A stretch of DNA of 44,565 bases from Gammaproteobacteria bacterium (GTDB lineage Bacteria > Pseudomonadota > Gammaproteobacteria > Chromatiales > Chromatiaceae): the NCBI GenBank assembly GCA_030148485.1, contig JASBTJ010000070.1, forward strand, positions 1 through 44,565, in the 5' to 3' direction. A model generated the notes under the pieces. It did not search any database and was not told where the DNA came from. It saw nothing but the letters and a program-made list of their open reading frames with translations. Positions within the stretch are counted from its first letter, which is position 1. The number at the start of each line of letters is the position of its first letter. Made by a program: the position numbers and the translations under genes. Shown piece after piece: positions 42,699-44,565 of the stretch.

Positions 42699-44565
42699 TT
42701 GCCTTGCGCCTGGCATTGCGCTTGTTGCGGCAGGATCTGTCTTCCGGCGAACTGCGGCTGCTCGGGCTGGCCTTGGTGCTCGCCGTCGCCGCCGCCACGG
42801 CGGTGAGTTTTTTCACCGACCGCGTCCGCCAGGGTCTGCACGATCAGTGCGCGGCGCTGATCGCCGCGGATCTGGCCATCGAACATGGCGAAGCACTGCC
42901 CCCGGCCCTGGTCGCCGCCGCGCGACAACGCGGGCTGCGCACCAGCGCCTGGCTGACCTTTCCCAGCGTCATCTTCAACGGCGAACGGCCGGTGCTGGTG
43001 CAGGTCAAGGGCGTCGACCCGGCCTATCCCTTGCGTGGCGCGCTGCGGGTGCGCGACGGTGCCGATGCCCCTCCCGCGACCGTCCAGGGGCCGCCCCCTG
43101 AAGCCGGCATCTGGGTCGCACCCCGCCTGTTGACCCTACTCCACGCGCGGATCGGCGACACCGTCCCCCTCGGGACACTGCGGGTACGCATCGCCGGCGT
43201 GATCGCAGACGAACCCGACAGCGGCGGCAACCTGTTCCAATTTGCGCCCTGGGTGATGATCGATGCCGCCGCGCTGCCGGCCAGCGGCTTGCTCGGACCG
43301 GCCAGCCGGGTCAAACACCGGCTGCTTGTCGCCGGTCCCCGCTCGGCAGTGGCCGGTTATCGGGCCTGGGTGAAGCAACACTTGCCGCCCGGTGCGCAGT
43401 TGTTCGACCTCGACAACGCCCGCCCGGAACTGCGCTCCGCGCTGGAACGCGCCGGCGCATTCCTGAACCTGGCCGCGCTGACTGCCAGCCTGCTCGCGGC
43501 AGCCGCCTTGGCGGTCAGCAGCCGCGGCTATATCCGTCGACAGTCTGCGGCCGCCGCCCTGCTACGCACCCTGGGGGCCGATGCCGCTATGGTGTTGCGG
43601 GTGTTTGTGCTGCGCCTGCTGGCCATCACCCTGATGGCCAGCGCCATCGGCGGGATGTTGGGCATGCTCGGCCAACAGCTGCTGGTCACCCTGGTCGGCG
43701 GCTGGTTCACCCTGGATCTGCCGAGCCCGGGCATCGGCGGCTGGCTGGTCGGGCTGGGACTCGGCTTGGGTTTGATGACCGGTTTCGTGCTGCCGCCGCT
43801 GATCCGGCTCAGCCGCGTGCCACCACTGCAGGTGTTGCGCGGCGCGACCTCGCCGGCGGGCGGCGGACTGGCCGATTGGCTGCTGGCCGGACTGGTGCTG
43901 ATCGCCCTGACAGCCTGGCAGGCGGACAATGCCACGCTGGCAATACGTCTGCTCGGCGGGCTGCTGGCCGCCCTGCTGCTGTTCTACGGCGTCGGCAGCC
44001 TGCTGTTACGGCTGCTGACCGGTAGCTTGCCTCATCTGGGCGGCAGCTGGCGGGCCGGGGCCGCCGCCCTGCAGCGACACGCCGCCATGACCCGTCTGCA
44101 ATTGGCGGCCTTCGGTCTGGCGATCACCGTGCTGTTGATCCTGACCACGGTGCGCAGCGACCTGCTCGATACCTGGCAGGCCAGCCTGCCGCCGCAAACA
44201 CCCGACCATTTCCTGATCAATATACAACCCGACGAAGTCGCACCACTGCAGCAGCTGCTGGGCGAGCACGGCATGCCACAGGCCGAGCTGTACCCGATGG
44301 TTCGCGGCCGTCTGGTAGCCATCAACGGCCAGCCGGTTGAGCCGGACGCTTTTCATAACCCCCGCGCCCGACGCCTCGCCGCCCGCGAGTTCAACCTGAG
44401 CTATGGCACCCGCCTGCAGACGGTCAATCGGGTGGTTGCCGGCAATTGGTGGGGCGACGGAGATGCCCACAGGCCCGCCTGGTCGGTGGAACAGGAACTG
44501 GCACAGACCCTGGGCATCGGGCTTGGCGACCGCTTGGACTTCGAGATCGCCGGCACCCGGGTCGA
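42695..44565 (+). CDS. ybbP: YbbP-like FtsX-family ABC permease, partial (3' end beyond window)
   Basis: The reading frame runs open from ATG 42695 to the end of the window (over 620 residues). An N-terminal helix (about 25-45) follows [21 protein letters not shown] periplasmic domain with FQFAPWVMIDAAALP comes next, then three helices with the FtsX pattern (ALLRTLGADAAMVLRVFVLR) and more helices after about 400. Such permeases of the YbbA-YbbP type are thought to move lipophilic substrates from the inner membrane. The C-terminal half lies beyond the window. Confidence 0.9.
   Translation, partial: MIALRLALRLLRQDLSSGELRLLGLALVLAVAAATAVSFFTDRVRQGLHDQCAALIAADLAIEHGEALPPALVAAARQRGLRTSAWLTFPSVIFNGERPVLVQVKGVDPAYPLRGALRVRDGADAPPATVQGPPPEAGIWVAPRLLTLLHARIGDTVPLGTLRVRIAGVIADEPDSGGNLFQFAPWVMIDAAALPASGLLGPASRVKHRLLVAGPRSAVAGYRAWVKQHLPPGAQLFDLDNARPELRSALERAGAFLNLAALTASLLAAAALAVSSRGYIRRQSAAAALLRTLGADAAMVLRVFVLRLLAITLMASAIGGMLGMLGQQLLVTLVGGWFTLDLPSPGIGGWLVGLGLGLGLMTGFVLPPLIRLSRVPPLQVLRGATSPAGGGLADWLLAGLVLIALTAWQADNATLAIRLLGGLLAALLLFYGVGSLLLRLLTGSLPHLGGSWRAGAAALQRHAAMTRLQLAAFGLAITVLLILTTVRSDLLDTWQASLPPQTPDHFLINIQPDEVAPLQQLLGEHGMPQAELYPMVRGRLVAINGQPVEPDAFHNPRARRLAAREFNLSYGTRLQTVNRVVAGNWWGDGDAHRPAWSVEQELAQTLGIGLGDRLDFEIAGTRV

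Overview
The window comes from a GC-rich, polarly flagellated gammaproteobacterium. The order fliL-M-N-O-P-Q-R, flhB, flhA, flhF, flhG, fliA, cheY-Z-A-B, motC-D, parC-parP and cheW is the one known from Pseudomonas and many Chromatiales-type gammaproteobacteria. A PEP-CTERM protein, a TRAP-TAXI transporter and the E. coli-like tesA/ybbA/ybbP junction fit the same group. The species cannot be named from the sequence alone.

Layout. 1-1850: a broken ISL3-family transposase tail at the 3' end of a tRNA-Ser(GGA) gene, a YbaK-type deacylase and a methyltransferase, closed by a bidirectional terminator. 1867-4507: AsmA and DUF4197 genes. 4601-24059: the flagellar/chemotaxis block, all on the minus strand. 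It seems to hold at least three transcription units. A sigma-54 site precedes fliL, a second sigma-54 site precedes flhA, and a near-consensus sigma-28 (FliA) site precedes cheY. The sigma-28 site lies partly inside the terminator that closes the fliA unit, so FliA made by one unit would switch on the next. The cheYZAB-motCD-parC-parP-cheW unit also carries an unannotated 55-codon gene and a DUF2802 gene.

24269-29710: a decayed zinc metallopeptidase gene, an MFS transporter and two tandem ABC-2 exporter pairs (NodIJ-like and YadGH-like). The peptidase and the NodJ-like permease each have an in-frame amber codon followed by a still-recognisable C-terminus. 29823-33434: glucokinase, a TSUP transporter and a lone HerA-like ATPase. 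33435-34522: an accessory patch with an A+T-rich HEPN/MltR-like gene, an attC-like hairpin at its 3' end and an IS3-family transposase remnant. 34523-37107: a methyltransferase-like protein, an SRPBCC protein, a DUF6958 protein and a PEP-CTERM protein preceded by a consensus sigma-54 promoter. 37137-40670: a TRAP-TAXI transporter. 40716-44565: a YebB-family protein lacking its catalytic residues, tesA, ybbA and the 5' part of ybbP.

How the genes work together. fliLMNOPQR-flhBA encode the switch and export gate. FlhF and FlhG set flagellar position and number. FliA turns on late genes. CheYZAB, CheW, ParP and ParC build and place the polar chemosensory array, and MotCD is a stator. No gene-free stretch exceeds 300 bases; the longest gaps (about 200-275 bases, at 33435-33643, 34250-34522, 35246-35509, 36304-36535 and 24060-24268) are described where they hold something. 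I see nothing recognisable at 35246-35509. No CRISPR array or rRNA gene was seen.
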